Below are positions 55,430 to 64,000 of a stretch of 64,000 nucleotides of DNA, piece by piece. The notes beneath the pieces were generated by a model, which saw only the letters and a program-made list of their open reading frames with translations, ran no database searches and had not been told where the DNA came from. Origin of the DNA: Blattamonas nauphoetae (taxonomy: Eukaryota; Preaxostyla; Oxymonadida); contig JARBJD010000001.1 in assembly GCA_033064195.1 (NCBI GenBank), positions 310,001 through 374,000 of the forward strand, given 5' to 3'. The translations under genes were made by a program, and so were the position numbers. Positions within the stretch are counted from its first letter, which is position 1. Every line of letters starts with the position of its first letter.

Positions 55430-56411
55430 TCAGTATGGTTTAAAGTTCGGCCCCGTAACATACTGGGATGGGATGGAGAGAGATGAGATGATTGATGTTG
55501 ATGTTTGGGTGATGAAGAAAGCGGAAGCAAGTTTTAGAGACAACAACAACTGCGACGAACAGTGGCAAACCTCAAGGACTTCCTTCCATTCATCATAGTC
55601 GCGTTTGGAGTCGGCATAAAAATAAAGCTCTTTGGCCGAAGGGTTTGTCGGATTGAAAAGGTGGAGACTATTTGGCTTTCCGCATTCGTTGTCACTTTCT
55701 GGAAAAATGAAGTGTGATGAGGACATGGGGAGAAATATTTGGAGATTTTGTGCGAATGAAGTGAAACAACAATGAAATCCAGAGGAAAGGTCGCGAGATA
55801 CCTTCAACACTATATCCTTTCAAGTTTAGGCCTCCTTTTTCTTTGTAGTCCTCCTTGAATAAGAAAAGAGTAGAATGGGTTTGGAGATCGAATCAAAAGA
55901 TAAGAAGAGGAAACCTTTGATGCAAAATAGAATAAATCAAGTCCCTTGAGAATAAACCATCTCCTTTTCCAGTTTTTCACAACATGTCCTGTGCGATGTC
56001 AGAATAGAAATACATTTCAGATGACAAAATGAGCATAAGAAGATGGTGGGCGATAAAAATGCATAAAAGAGAGAATACACAAGGCTATAAGAGTCTACGC
56101 CGAGATACCTCGTTTCGTGAGCCATCCATCCTTCGGTAGTTTCGGTGGTTTAATTTCCTGTTTCTTTGTTCCCTAAGATGACAAAATAAAAGGTAATCGA
56201 AGAAAAATACATTTCCATCCTCATCTGGGCATTCCTGAACGAAGTTGTAAGGAAATAGACCGACAACTCCGCTAACTTCACCTTTCCACATGCCACTGGG
56301 ATGTTTGTCGATTAAAGTAATAATGTCACCCTCCTTAAATGAAAGTTCATTGGGGACACGAGCTTGAAAATCAAATAGAGCCTTATAGCGAGTTTGGGTT
56401 GAAGTATCCAT
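55430..56411 (-). CDS. SH3-PH domain adaptor protein, six exons
   Basis: Exons 56411-56211, 56172-56109, 55988-55915, 55853-55802, 55698-55571 and 55462-55430; introns of 38, 120, 61, 103 and 108 nt; 183 residues. Residues 5-60 are an SH3 domain: YKALFDFQARVPNELSFKEG, DII, WKGEVSGVVGLFPYNFVQ, with the ALYDY, Trp and Pro-Asn ligand-binding residues. Residues about 78-180 form a PH domain assembled over four splices: DGWLTKRGHVVKNWKRRWF, ILKGLDLFYF, GGLNLKGYSVEE, and a C-terminal helix YDEWKEVLEYV that contains the invariant Trp. Likely a small cytoplasmic adaptor at phosphoinositide membranes, linking proline-rich partners in actin or endocytic control (family inference). Its start codon is 38 bases from that of the divergent deaminase gene. 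Confidence 0.87.
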
Positions 56412-56449
56412 TTGTGATCGGTTTTACCCTTAATAGAATTATCTGGAAG
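56412..56449. promoter_or_regulatory. 38-bp divergent start-codon interval
   Basis: Only 38 bases (beginning 'tttgtgatcg', ending 'atctggaa') separate the ATG of the SH3-PH gene (minus) from the ATG of the deaminase-like gene (plus). Both 5' leaders and any promoter must overlap each other or the genes. 'ttaatagaatta' in the middle is AT-rich, but no TATA box is clear. It depends on the 5-nt first exon proposed for the deaminase gene. Confidence 0.5.
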
Positions 56450-59400
56450 ATGGAGTTTGCCTCTTCGCAACTATCATCACTCTCTACTTCTAATCTATTT
56501 TTCTTTCCCCAAATCCTTGTTTCTGTTCCATAGATTCGTCGTTCAGAAGCGTCCGCAACCACGCAAACTCACACTTGCAGAAATCAGACAATTGCCTAAA
56601 GCCGAACTTCACTGCCACTTGGGTATGCTTTTCTTGCGTATTCAATTAATTTTTATTGCTCCTTGATTAGATGGATCGATTCGCGTTAAAACCGTCCTCG
56701 AATTGGCTGCAGAACAGGTTTGATAATTTTATTCAACCTTGGCTTTCCATTTCGTTTCACACCGCTTTCTGACATCCTTACATTATTTTATGAAACATCT
56801 TTTTTTGTTTTGTCTGCCTTTCATCAATTCTGATGGAACAAGCCCACTCATCACCATCTCTTTTGAAGACAATTTTCCTCGACCCTCTATTCGCCACATT
56901 TTTTATCAACTTCCCTGCTTTTGGACCCACTTGCCCCGAGCTTTTATGACTTGTTATGGTCGTCTTCTCAGAACATTCAAACTTTTCTCAAACTCACCTT
57001 TTTTCGTCTTCAAACAAACTCCATTTTCCCACCAATCACCTTCTTACCCTTCAATTTTTTTGCTTAATTGACATTTTCCGTCTTTTTTTTCTCATAATAT
57101 TCTTCGGTTTCTCAATTAGGGCGTTGTCCTTCCAACAACTGATGAGAAAGAACTCTCCGCACTCTTGAATGTTGCAGAAGATTGCCCATCACTCGTTGAA
57201 TATCTCCGTGCATTTGACATCACATTGCTTGTCCTCCAACGGCCGTACGCCATCACACGTACCGTGTACGAGGTTTGCCACGCAATTTCTTGAAACTGTC
57301 CTTCTTTTGAATTCATCACTGCCTGTCCTATACAGATTGCTGAAGATTGTGTCAATGATGGTACTACATACATTGAAATTCGATTTGCTCCCATTCTCCA
57401 CACCAACAAAGGCCACTCGCTCTCTGAAATCGTGAAAGCCGCTATCGAAGGAAAAATGCTCGCCGAACAACGTCTCCCAATTGTTGTCCGAATTATTGTT
57501 TGTGCTATGCGTCAGCTCTCATCTGACGATTCCGTTAATGCTGCAGAAATCGCCTGGAGGTACCGTGACCAGGGTATCGTTGCACTCGACACAGCTGGAC
57601 CAGAAAACGGGTTTTCGTCGGTTCTGCATCAGGAAGCCTTCGACATTGTCCGGAAGAACAATCTTAATTGCACGTTGCATGCGGGAGAAGCTGCGGGATG
57701 GGAAAGTGTTCACGATTCCATTCGCTACTGCGGAGCCCATAGAATTGGACATGGTGTTCGTATTAAGGAAAACAAACAACTTGTTCAGTACATCATCAAC
57801 CATCAGATCTCCATTGAATCTTGTGTGACCAGCAACGTTCAAACGAAGGCTGTCGCATCACTCAAGGAGCACCCCATCCGCGAATACTTCGACCAGGGAA
57901 TCGTCATCTGCCCATGTACCGATAACACGACTGTCTCCAACGTAACTCTCTCTTCGGAATACTATAGACTTCACCACGAGCTGGACTTCTCAATCGAGGA
58001 ATTGGTTGTTCTGATCGATAACGGCTTCCGTTCAACATTTACTTCATTTGCTCACAAGCAGCGCATGCGTATTGATGCCCTCAGAAAGTGCTGTGTTGTT
58101 CTTAAGAAGTGCGGATTTGATATTTCTGGATTAGAAGCAGGATTCCCTAACTTTGAGCGTATTCCTTCATCCATAGTCCCCGTTTCAAACCAAAAAAGCT
58201 ATTGGGAGAACTACACAAACCCAAAAATCACAGCTGATGTTCTCAAGCAGATTCCAAAGGTTGATCTTAACATCCGTCTTGTCGGTTCAATGAGTCTCGA
58301 GAAGTTGTGGGAACTCACACAGAAACTTCCTGCGGAAGAGAAGACAACTGTTCGAAAGTATTTCACCTCATTCCAAGAGCTTCAAGCATTCTATGAGACA
58401 AAGAAGGATCCTAAATCATACTTCTCTGTTAGCAAGGCGAAAGAGCACTATCTGGATGTTTTGCAACAAGAATATGAATTAAGTGAAGCAATTGATGATA
58501 TTTATCGTCACAGCAAAGAAGACAACATCACATATCTCGAAATGGTTGTTCGCCCAAAAGACCACATCCGCAAGAACCTTAGCTGTGAAGACGTCATTAG
58601 CATCGTTCTTCGTGAGAAGGATAAGGCTGACAAGAAGTATGGAATCCGCTCAAAGGTGGTTCTGTCTGTTCACAACCCTGAAGACGATCCAGTTGTCTAC
58701 GTTGAGATGGCACAGCTTGCCATCAAGTTCAGAGAGAAGGGTGTCGGTGCTTTTGGTGTCCTTGGTGATGATATCCTCCCACAAAACACAAGGTTTGGCA
58801 AACAACCAACAATCAAAATTAGTCATTTTTTCGTTCTGTTTCTTGCAATCCTCCTTATATTCCAACTAATGTACTGATTTATTTCAATAGATTCTTTGCT
58901 GCCGCTTTCGACCTCCTCAAGAACGCCCATCTTCCCATTGTGATGAGCTGCGCCCGCAAGATCCCGAAATCAGCTGCCCAGGCCATGCACTCAATCACAG
59001 CAAACAGGCTGAGTGGTTGCTTCTCCATTCACCACTCTCCTCACCTTGTCAAGTATATTGCCGATCGCCAGATGCCTGTTGAGCTTTCCTCGACCGAACA
59101 TCTCCGTGAACACAACAGCCAAGTCCAGAGCTTTGCTGGAAATGTTGTCCGTTTCCTCGTTGATTCTGGTGTCCCTGTTGTTATCTGTTCGTTCGCTCGT
59201 ACATGCGAAGCTGTTACCGGACTCAGCAATGTTTACGCTGTATGACCCATTACTGTTTTCATACTTTTCTTCCTCTGGATTTAAACTCATTTTTTAGTCT
59301 CTTGTTGCGGATTGCGGTCTGAGTATTAGTGAAGTCTTGATGTTGATGGAGAACGCCATCCGATCATCAAACTTGGACTGGCATGAACGCAAGTTGATGG

Positions 59401-59646
59401 AGAAGGATTTCAAAGAAACATGTATGCTCTATCTATCCATTTGATTCGTCTTCAGCTGCTAAAATCCTCGAAGGCCACAAATTCCACCAACTCAACAAAA
59501 AGGCCATCTTCCCAGAGACTCTGACCGTTGAACCCACAATCCCACATGTTTCCGGTACCACAGAGCAAAATACTCTCATTACTCCTCGAGGAGAAGTTCG
59601 CCAATTCCAGGGTGGATCTTCTCATATGCTTCTCAAGGATGAATGA
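56450..59646 (+). CDS. Two-domain adenosine deaminase-like protein, second domain degenerate
   Basis: Exons 56450-56454, 56534-56622, 56671-56717, 57120-57272, 57336-58792, 58891-59239, 59298-59421 and 59456-59646; introns of 79, 48, 402, 63, 98, 58 and 34 nt; 804 residues. Residues 1-380 are a canonical adenosine deaminase barrel: ELHCHLDGS (zinc His pair, completed by a splice), HAGEAAG (His213 and catalytic Glu), HRIGHG (His233, His237), SCVTSN and CPCTDNTT (Asp294). It should convert adenosine, or a related purine, to inosine. Residues about 395-770 repeat the same fold without chemistry: VDLNIRLVGSM replaces HCHLDGS, SVHNPEDD replaces HAGE, SIHHSPHL replaces HRIGHG and VICSFA replaces the TDD loop. 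A pseudoenzyme half with structural or regulatory role is inferred. Normal ADA is about 350 residues. The tiny first exon (ATG GA) is the least certain part. Confidence 0.87.
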
Positions 59647-59812
59647 ATTTACCATCCAATCTATGAATCTTCTTGATACATGATTTATTCGAACACTACA
59701 CGTTTCTGTTTCGGAAATTACATCATTTCTTCCAAGACGAGTCAGTACAAGTGCTATTCATAAGATTCATCTGACTGTTCATTCGTTTATGGTCTGGATC
59801 TTACGAACTCAA

Positions 59813-60850
59813 ATGACCGAGCCAAATAAGATCCATCTCGGAAACCTGGCACATCACGTGCGATCTGATGATCTAAAAGCTGCGTTTGAGCGCTTTGGAG
59901 AGATTGTCAACATCGAATTGAAGCGTCGTTACGGTTTCATTGTATGCTCAAGACTTTTTCTCCTTTCTCCTCTACTCAACATTTATTCCAAAAATCTTTT
60001 GGTCATTCATTCAATCTAGCATTTATTAGTTTTTTCTCTTTTTTCTGGCCTCATACTTCTCCTATTAATTCCAACGCCACTTTTTTTTTCTCTAATTTTA
60101 TTATCATCCACCTCTCTCAACATATCATAATCATAATCTCATGTCTCTCTCATGATTCAGACCTTTGCGGATTCTTCTTCTGCCAACGAAGCAGCGTCCA
60201 CAATGAACGGTGAACTCCTTCTTGGTGCCCCAATGCGTGTCGACATTGCCCGTGCTCGAATCGAGGATGATGTCTGCCGAGTATGTGGCGGACGAGGCCA
60301 CTGGGCTCGCGACTGCCCAGAAAGAAGTAGGGATGGCGATAGGAGGCACGGCCGCCACGATGATGACGGAAGATGCTATCGTTGTGGCAGACCTGGACAT
60401 CTTGCACGTGAATGCCATTCGGACCGTAGTCGAAGCCCACGTCGTGATAGACGAAGAAGATCGTCTTCAAGATCACATTCACGACGTCGGAGACACAGTT
60501 CGTCACGATCAAGATCCCACTCCAGATCTCGCGACAGACATCACAGACGTACTCACAGAAGAGATCGAAGCAGAACAAGATCAACCTCGAGAAAGCGGGA
60601 CAGAAGCAGAAGCACACGGAGACGGGATAGAAGCAAATCTCGGAACAGATCAAGATCTCACAGAAGGAGAGACAGGAGCAGAAGTCGGAGCGCTAAACGA
60701 AGCAAAAGAAGCAGAACTCCCACAAAGTCGCGGACAAATAAATCAGAGTCGAGATCACCGTCGCGTTCGAAGGGAAGAAGTGACAAGCATGAGTCGAGAA
60801 GAAAAGAGAGAAGCGCAAGTGAATCTCGAAGCCGTTCACCTTCCCACTAA
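59813..60850 (+). CDS. SR splicing factor: RRM, two CCHC zinc knuckles, RS domain (RS2Z/SRSF7 type)
   Basis: Exons 59813-59941 and 60161-60850; 219-nt intron (GTATGC...TTCAG); 272 residues. RRM at residues 5-75 with RNP2 KIHLGNLA and RNP1 RRYGFITFA, the latter formed across the splice. Two zinc knuckles follow, CRVCGGRGHWARDC and CYRCGRPGHLAREC. The remaining 150 or so residues are an Arg/Ser-dipeptide RS domain. Two knuckles recall plant RS2Z32/33; animal SRSF7 has one. SR proteins bind exonic enhancers and recruit U1-70K and U2AF in the nucleus. An in-frame ATG at 59789 would add eight residues; 59813 is preferred because the RRM starts right after it. The U1-C gene is the next gene on the same strand. 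Confidence 0.92.
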
Positions 60851-61201
60851 CATAGAAGGTTTTTTTCGAGATGAACAAGAGCATGTGTGGATTTGAAGTC
60901 TGGAGAAGAAAAAAAAGAAGAGCAAGGAAAAGATTCAGTTCTGGAAGGAGCCATTCCACCTCACGAAGTATCTCACAGCCTGGCACCACAAGAATGACAA
61001 AAGAAGAGGAAAGACGTAAACGCAGATTGGATGGAAGAAATCTCATTCAAGTGGCGTTGCAGAGAGATCAAAAACCATTTGTCCGTGCTCATACAGGATA
61101 TGTACAACGCGCTCATTTCACATCAGCAATTCCAATGTTTCGCGATAATGAGCCTCCCGTCGTACGGGGATAATTTATTGTGGTTCGGTCTCACAAATCT
61201 C
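60851..61201. other. Intergenic with a short basic frame
   Basis: 350 bases between the SR and U1-C genes. A plus-strand frame at 61002-61173 (MTKEEERRKRRLDGRNLIQV, ending NEPPVVRG) and a basic segment before it in another frame (KEKIQFWKEPFHLTKYLTAW) look faintly protein-like, but no splice join or family supports them. They may be a small unrecognised gene or chance frames in purine-rich UTR. Confidence 0.25.
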
Positions 61202-62000
61202 ATGCCCAAGTATTATTGTGATTACTGTGATGCAAAACTCACACATGACTCAAGTATATAGAATTTTTCATTATTTCATGGTCAAACAATTGCGCATTCT
61301 ATCTCTTTACATCTTCTTCTTCTCCTGTCACTTTTTGTTGACTATTAGTCAATGTCCGAAGAAATCATTGCAATGGAAAGAAACACAAACTCGCCGTTAG
61401 AAAATACTATGAACAGTTTCTTCCACTTCTGAAACAACGTCTGCTTTGGATTCCTTTTTTTTCATCCCTCAATCTCGAGATTCTGTGGTGCTTCTTCTGA
61501 TTTTTTTGTGATTTTATCTCCGTCAATCATCGATTATTAGTTTTTTTACCGACCTGATTACTTCATTATATTCCCTTCTTATAGAACAATCAATGAACCA
61601 ACCATTCCCCGGAATCCCGCCAGCAATGCCACAACCTTTCCCCCAAAACATGCCACTTGGTCTAAATCCACAGATGCCGATGATTCCTGGTCAATCCAAT
61701 CCACAAATGCCTCCTATGCCAAACATGCCATTCTTCTTCCCACCAAACTTCTTCCCAGGCCTCCCCAACCAGCCTGGACTTCTTCCGACACAACAGTTTC
61801 CTCCAGGTTTCCCACAAGTACCAATTTCAGGAATGGGTGCTCCGGGTCAACCAGGACTGCTCCCAATGCCGATGATGCCAATGAACCCAGCAATGTTCTC
61901 TCAGCCAAAACCAACGGACACATCAGGTCAGAATCAGCAAGCTGGCCTTCTACCTGATCCTGTCCAACCAGTTCAGCCTCCACCTCCTCCCACTTCATAA
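61202..62000 (+). CDS. SNRPC: U1 small nuclear ribonucleoprotein C (U1-C)
   Basis: Exons 61202-61253, 61349-61438 and 61585-62000; introns of 95 and 146 nt; 185 residues. The N-terminus MPKYYCDYCDAKLTHDSINV and RRNHCNGKKHK is the U1-type zinc finger with Cys6, Cys9, His24 and His30 exactly placed. The rest is Pro/Met/Gly/Gln-rich (PFPGIPPAMPQPFPQNMP-like), as in other U1-C proteins. U1-C stabilises pairing of U1 snRNA with the 5' splice site. That is of interest because 5' splice sites in this window are GTNTGN rather than GTAAGT or GTATGT. Confidence 0.95.
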
Positions 62001-62188
62001 TGAAACATCATTTTTTAAGAAAGAGACTTCATTTGAAAGTCATTTAAATGATCTCACTTTGATTTCATCCTTTTCACGATTGGAATGCTTTTTGTTTTTC
62101 TGATCCACTTTCTTTCCGAATTGGGTTATCTGTGTGCAAACTGAATTTGCAATGGGTAGATCGTCGAATCTCCGCTCAATCAGCTTCG

Positions 62189-62905
62189 ATGTCCGAAATT
62201 CGTACCATTGAAGGAATCTATTTGTTTGATTCATCGGGGAAAACAATTTATTCCAACTATCTCGAAGGTTTCGACAAGAAAGTAACATCAATTGTAGCCT
62301 TTGAGAATGCTCTCATATCGAGATGCAAAAACGACAACAAGAATGAAACAAGTATCTTTCACGTTTTCTCTGTCATAAATTTCCCCACTCTCTTAATCAG
62401 GTGGAATGTTCACACTTGGACCGTACATCGTCGGATATAAGACGCAAGCTGATGTCACATACACCTTGATTGCCCATGATACAGAAAACGAGGAAATTGT
62501 TTGGGACACTCTCATTCACCTTGTTGATGCGGTTCTTCGGACATTCAAGTTTGTTCTTGCACTGATCCCTGATTCACCTCTAATCCATCGTTTAAATTCA
62601 GAAATAGTGTATCGTCAGCGAATCTCCTCGCACATTATGACCTCCTCCTCCTTTGCGTTGATGCCATCATTGACAATGGGTTTGTCTCTCTCACACTCAT
62701 GCCATTGCGTCTTCTACCTGTATCATCCCCTTATAGGATCATTTTTGACGATGATATGTATTCAATCAATAAACGGATTAGTGCCACTTCGGAGGGGATG
62801 ACCCAACCGTCTCAATCAAAAGCCTCTGACCTCTCGTCTGGACCAGGAGTTTCATCAAGTGTGATGAATGCTGCGAAGGGATTTATGTCGAAATTCTTTG
62901 GATAG
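62189..62905 (+). CDS. COPZ: Coatomer subunit zeta (zeta-COP)
   Basis: Exons 62189-62351, 62401-62548, 62602-62679 and 62737-62905; introns of 49, 53 and 57 nt; 185 residues. It has the longin/AP-small-subunit fold: TIEGIYLFDSSGKTIYSNYL, FTLGPYIVGYKTQADVTYTL, ENEEIVWDTLIHLVDAVLRT and LLLLCVDAIIDNGIIFDDD, where the VDxIIDxG motif is typical of zeta-COP. The tail is Ser-rich and ends KGFMSKFFG. It pairs with gamma-COP in the COPI coat for Golgi-to-ER transport. It starts 188 bases after the U1-C stop on the same strand. The joins in the second half are required to keep the conserved core in frame. Confidence 0.88.
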
Positions 62906-63132
62906 GTGAATGGTTGTTTGATTTATTTGCTTCCATGTCTCCACATTTCATTAATCTTTATTCGGACTTCTTTCTCTCAACTCTGTTTCCAATGCCTTGA
63001 GTTCTTTTCTGGACACGTATAAACGTTTTTTCAAAAGACTGAAAACGACGTTGGTATCGAATGTTTCCTTTTTACGGATGAAGATCATTGATGCCCACTT
63101 TTTTTGCTCTATTCAAATCGTTTTTTCAAAAA

Positions 63133-63873
63133 ATGGATATTCCACCCGAAAAATCATTGGAGCAGCATAATGCTCCCGTGTATGACTTATTTTGTAATAT
63201 TTTCTGTGATTCATCAGAAGAAAGCCTCGAAAGGCTGATCTCGTCCTTCGAAGACTACCTGTGACTGAAGAACCCAAGCCGATTATTGTTATCCCTCAAC
63301 AGCCGCCAACATTGGACATTCATGTACCAGATCTCTCTGAAATACCACGTCAGATTGTTTGGGATGACATTTTCGAAAAAGATTCCTTTCGTGCTCTCAA
63401 TGATAGTGTATGACAATATACTCTCGTAATATCATATTTTGTTGATCATTTATCACTTCTAGAAAATTTCTGAAGAGACAAAGAAAGAACTCAACAATCT
63501 ACATCAATTCACACATTCATCAGACAAAACTCAGGAACTACCTGCTGCATTTGACTCAATACTGTCTGTCATTCAGCGTAAGGTCTGCTTTTTTTCACAA
63601 TAATGACGAATATAGATATCATCGATGATGAAAGACACTGAAAACAAACGACTCCATTATTTCAACGTAAATCACCAACTGGACGATGTAAATCACCTTC
63701 TTCAAACACGCCGTGTGACTTGTTTCTTGTTCTTATCATTCTCAGTTCAAACACAGACAGAGGGGCGAAAGAATCGGACTGAACTTGTTTCAAGAACTAC
63801 TGAGCTCCTCAGATCATATACGTCCCTTGATGATGAGATCTCTTTTGGGGCAGCTGCAGAACCACCATTCTAA
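63133..63873 (+). CDS. Unassigned five-exon protein with coiled-coil C-terminal half
   Basis: Exons 63133-63179, 63218-63407, 63463-63582, 63616-63712 and 63746-63873; introns of 38, 55, 33 and 33 nt; 193 residues. All joins keep frame and remove stops, so the model is well supported although the protein is not recognised. The first 75 residues are Pro-rich (TEEPKPIIVIPQQPP) and end in a motif IPRQIVWDDIFEKDSFRALN. The rest is helical and charged (ISEETKKELNNLHQF, ISSMMKDTENKRLHYFNVNH), ending SYTSLDDEISFGAAAEPPF. Short size and a helical tail would suit a subunit of a kinetochore, augmin or similar coiled-coil complex, but nothing specific supports one. Confidence 0.6.
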
Positions 63874-64000
63874 AGTGATCGTCACCAGAATTTGGCAGAC
63901 AAATCTTGCTTTCAATGTCATCATTTTCGTCTTCATTTCCGTTCATTTCATGACATTCTCATAATTTATCGACTCATTCATTCAGAATCACTCTTGCTAG

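Noticed and set aside
56739-57071. A 110-codon open frame inside the 402-nt intron of the deaminase gene
   Set aside because: Pyrimidine-rich intron sequence (Phe/Ser/Leu/Pro-rich product) with no family resemblance. The flanking exons join perfectly without it. No convincing snoRNA boxes either.
60210-60896. A 228-codon frame overlapping the SR gene
   Set aside because: Alternate-frame reading of the RS domain. The RRM, zinc knuckles and RS dipeptides are all in the other frame.
1-64000. A non-standard nuclear code (TAA/TAG as Gln), as known in some oxymonads
   Set aside because: Reconstructed genes end cleanly at TAA (saposin-like, SR, U1-C), TAG (SURF6, coiled-coil, zeta-COP) and TGA (E2, kleisin, deaminase), and none needs an internal TAA or TAG read as Gln.

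Overview
The window is nuclear DNA of a unicellular eukaryote. It has many short spliceosomal introns (48 placed by eye across 17 genes, mostly 30-120 nt), very short gaps between genes, a spliceosomal SR protein beside U1-C, a eukaryotic tRNA-Gly, and a Tmc-type multipass membrane protein. TAA, TAG and TGA all act as stops, so the standard code is used. Compactness plus this gene content suggests an anaerobic or microaerophilic protist of the oxymonad/Preaxostyla type (Blattamonas-like). That placement is inference, not shown by a marker gene.

Left part (1-17.7 kb, minus strand): the 5' portion of a long coiled-coil protein runs off the left edge. It is followed by a single-exon gene of 5012 codons for an ATR-like PI3K-related checkpoint kinase.

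17.7-35.4 kb, ordinary dense gene space on both strands: a PHD-finger protein of Spp1/CFP1 layout, a secreted saposin-B protein, a small coiled-coil protein, a UBE2G2/Ubc7-type E2, a 1449-residue Tmc-like membrane protein with a C-terminal hemerythrin-like domain, a TBCC-domain protein, a poorly resolved stretch, a RAD21/REC8 kleisin, a SURF6/Rrp14 ribosome-biogenesis protein and a cytosolic (tubulin-processing type) carboxypeptidase.

35.5-51.5 kb, accessory and decayed: two small hypothetical genes, an M91-like metallopeptidase fossil, remnants of a DDE_Tnp_4 (PIF/Harbinger or ISL2EU-like) and a Tc1/mariner DNA transposon, several dispersed repeat families in direct and inverted orientation, a possible reverse-transcriptase fossil, an ABCC-transporter pseudogene, and about 3 kb of minisatellite with 28-32 nt units. 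A tRNA-Gly(GCC) marks the return to ordinary gene space.

51.7-64 kb: eIF3a with a four-copy C-terminal repeat, an SH3-PH adaptor whose start codon lies only 38 bp from that of a divergent gene for a two-domain adenosine deaminase-like protein (second domain catalytically degenerate), an RRM/two-zinc-knuckle SR protein, U1-C, coatomer zeta, and an unassigned five-exon gene.

Functionally the real genes cover checkpoint and chromosome biology (ATR-like kinase, kleisin, PHD protein), tubulin and cytoskeleton (TBCC protein, carboxypeptidase, coiled coils), ubiquitin/ER and vesicle traffic (E2, zeta-COP), ribosome and translation (SURF6, eIF3a, tRNA) and splicing (SR, U1-C). Exon joins were inferred by hand from reading frame, GT...AG ends and family alignment from memory; no searches were run.
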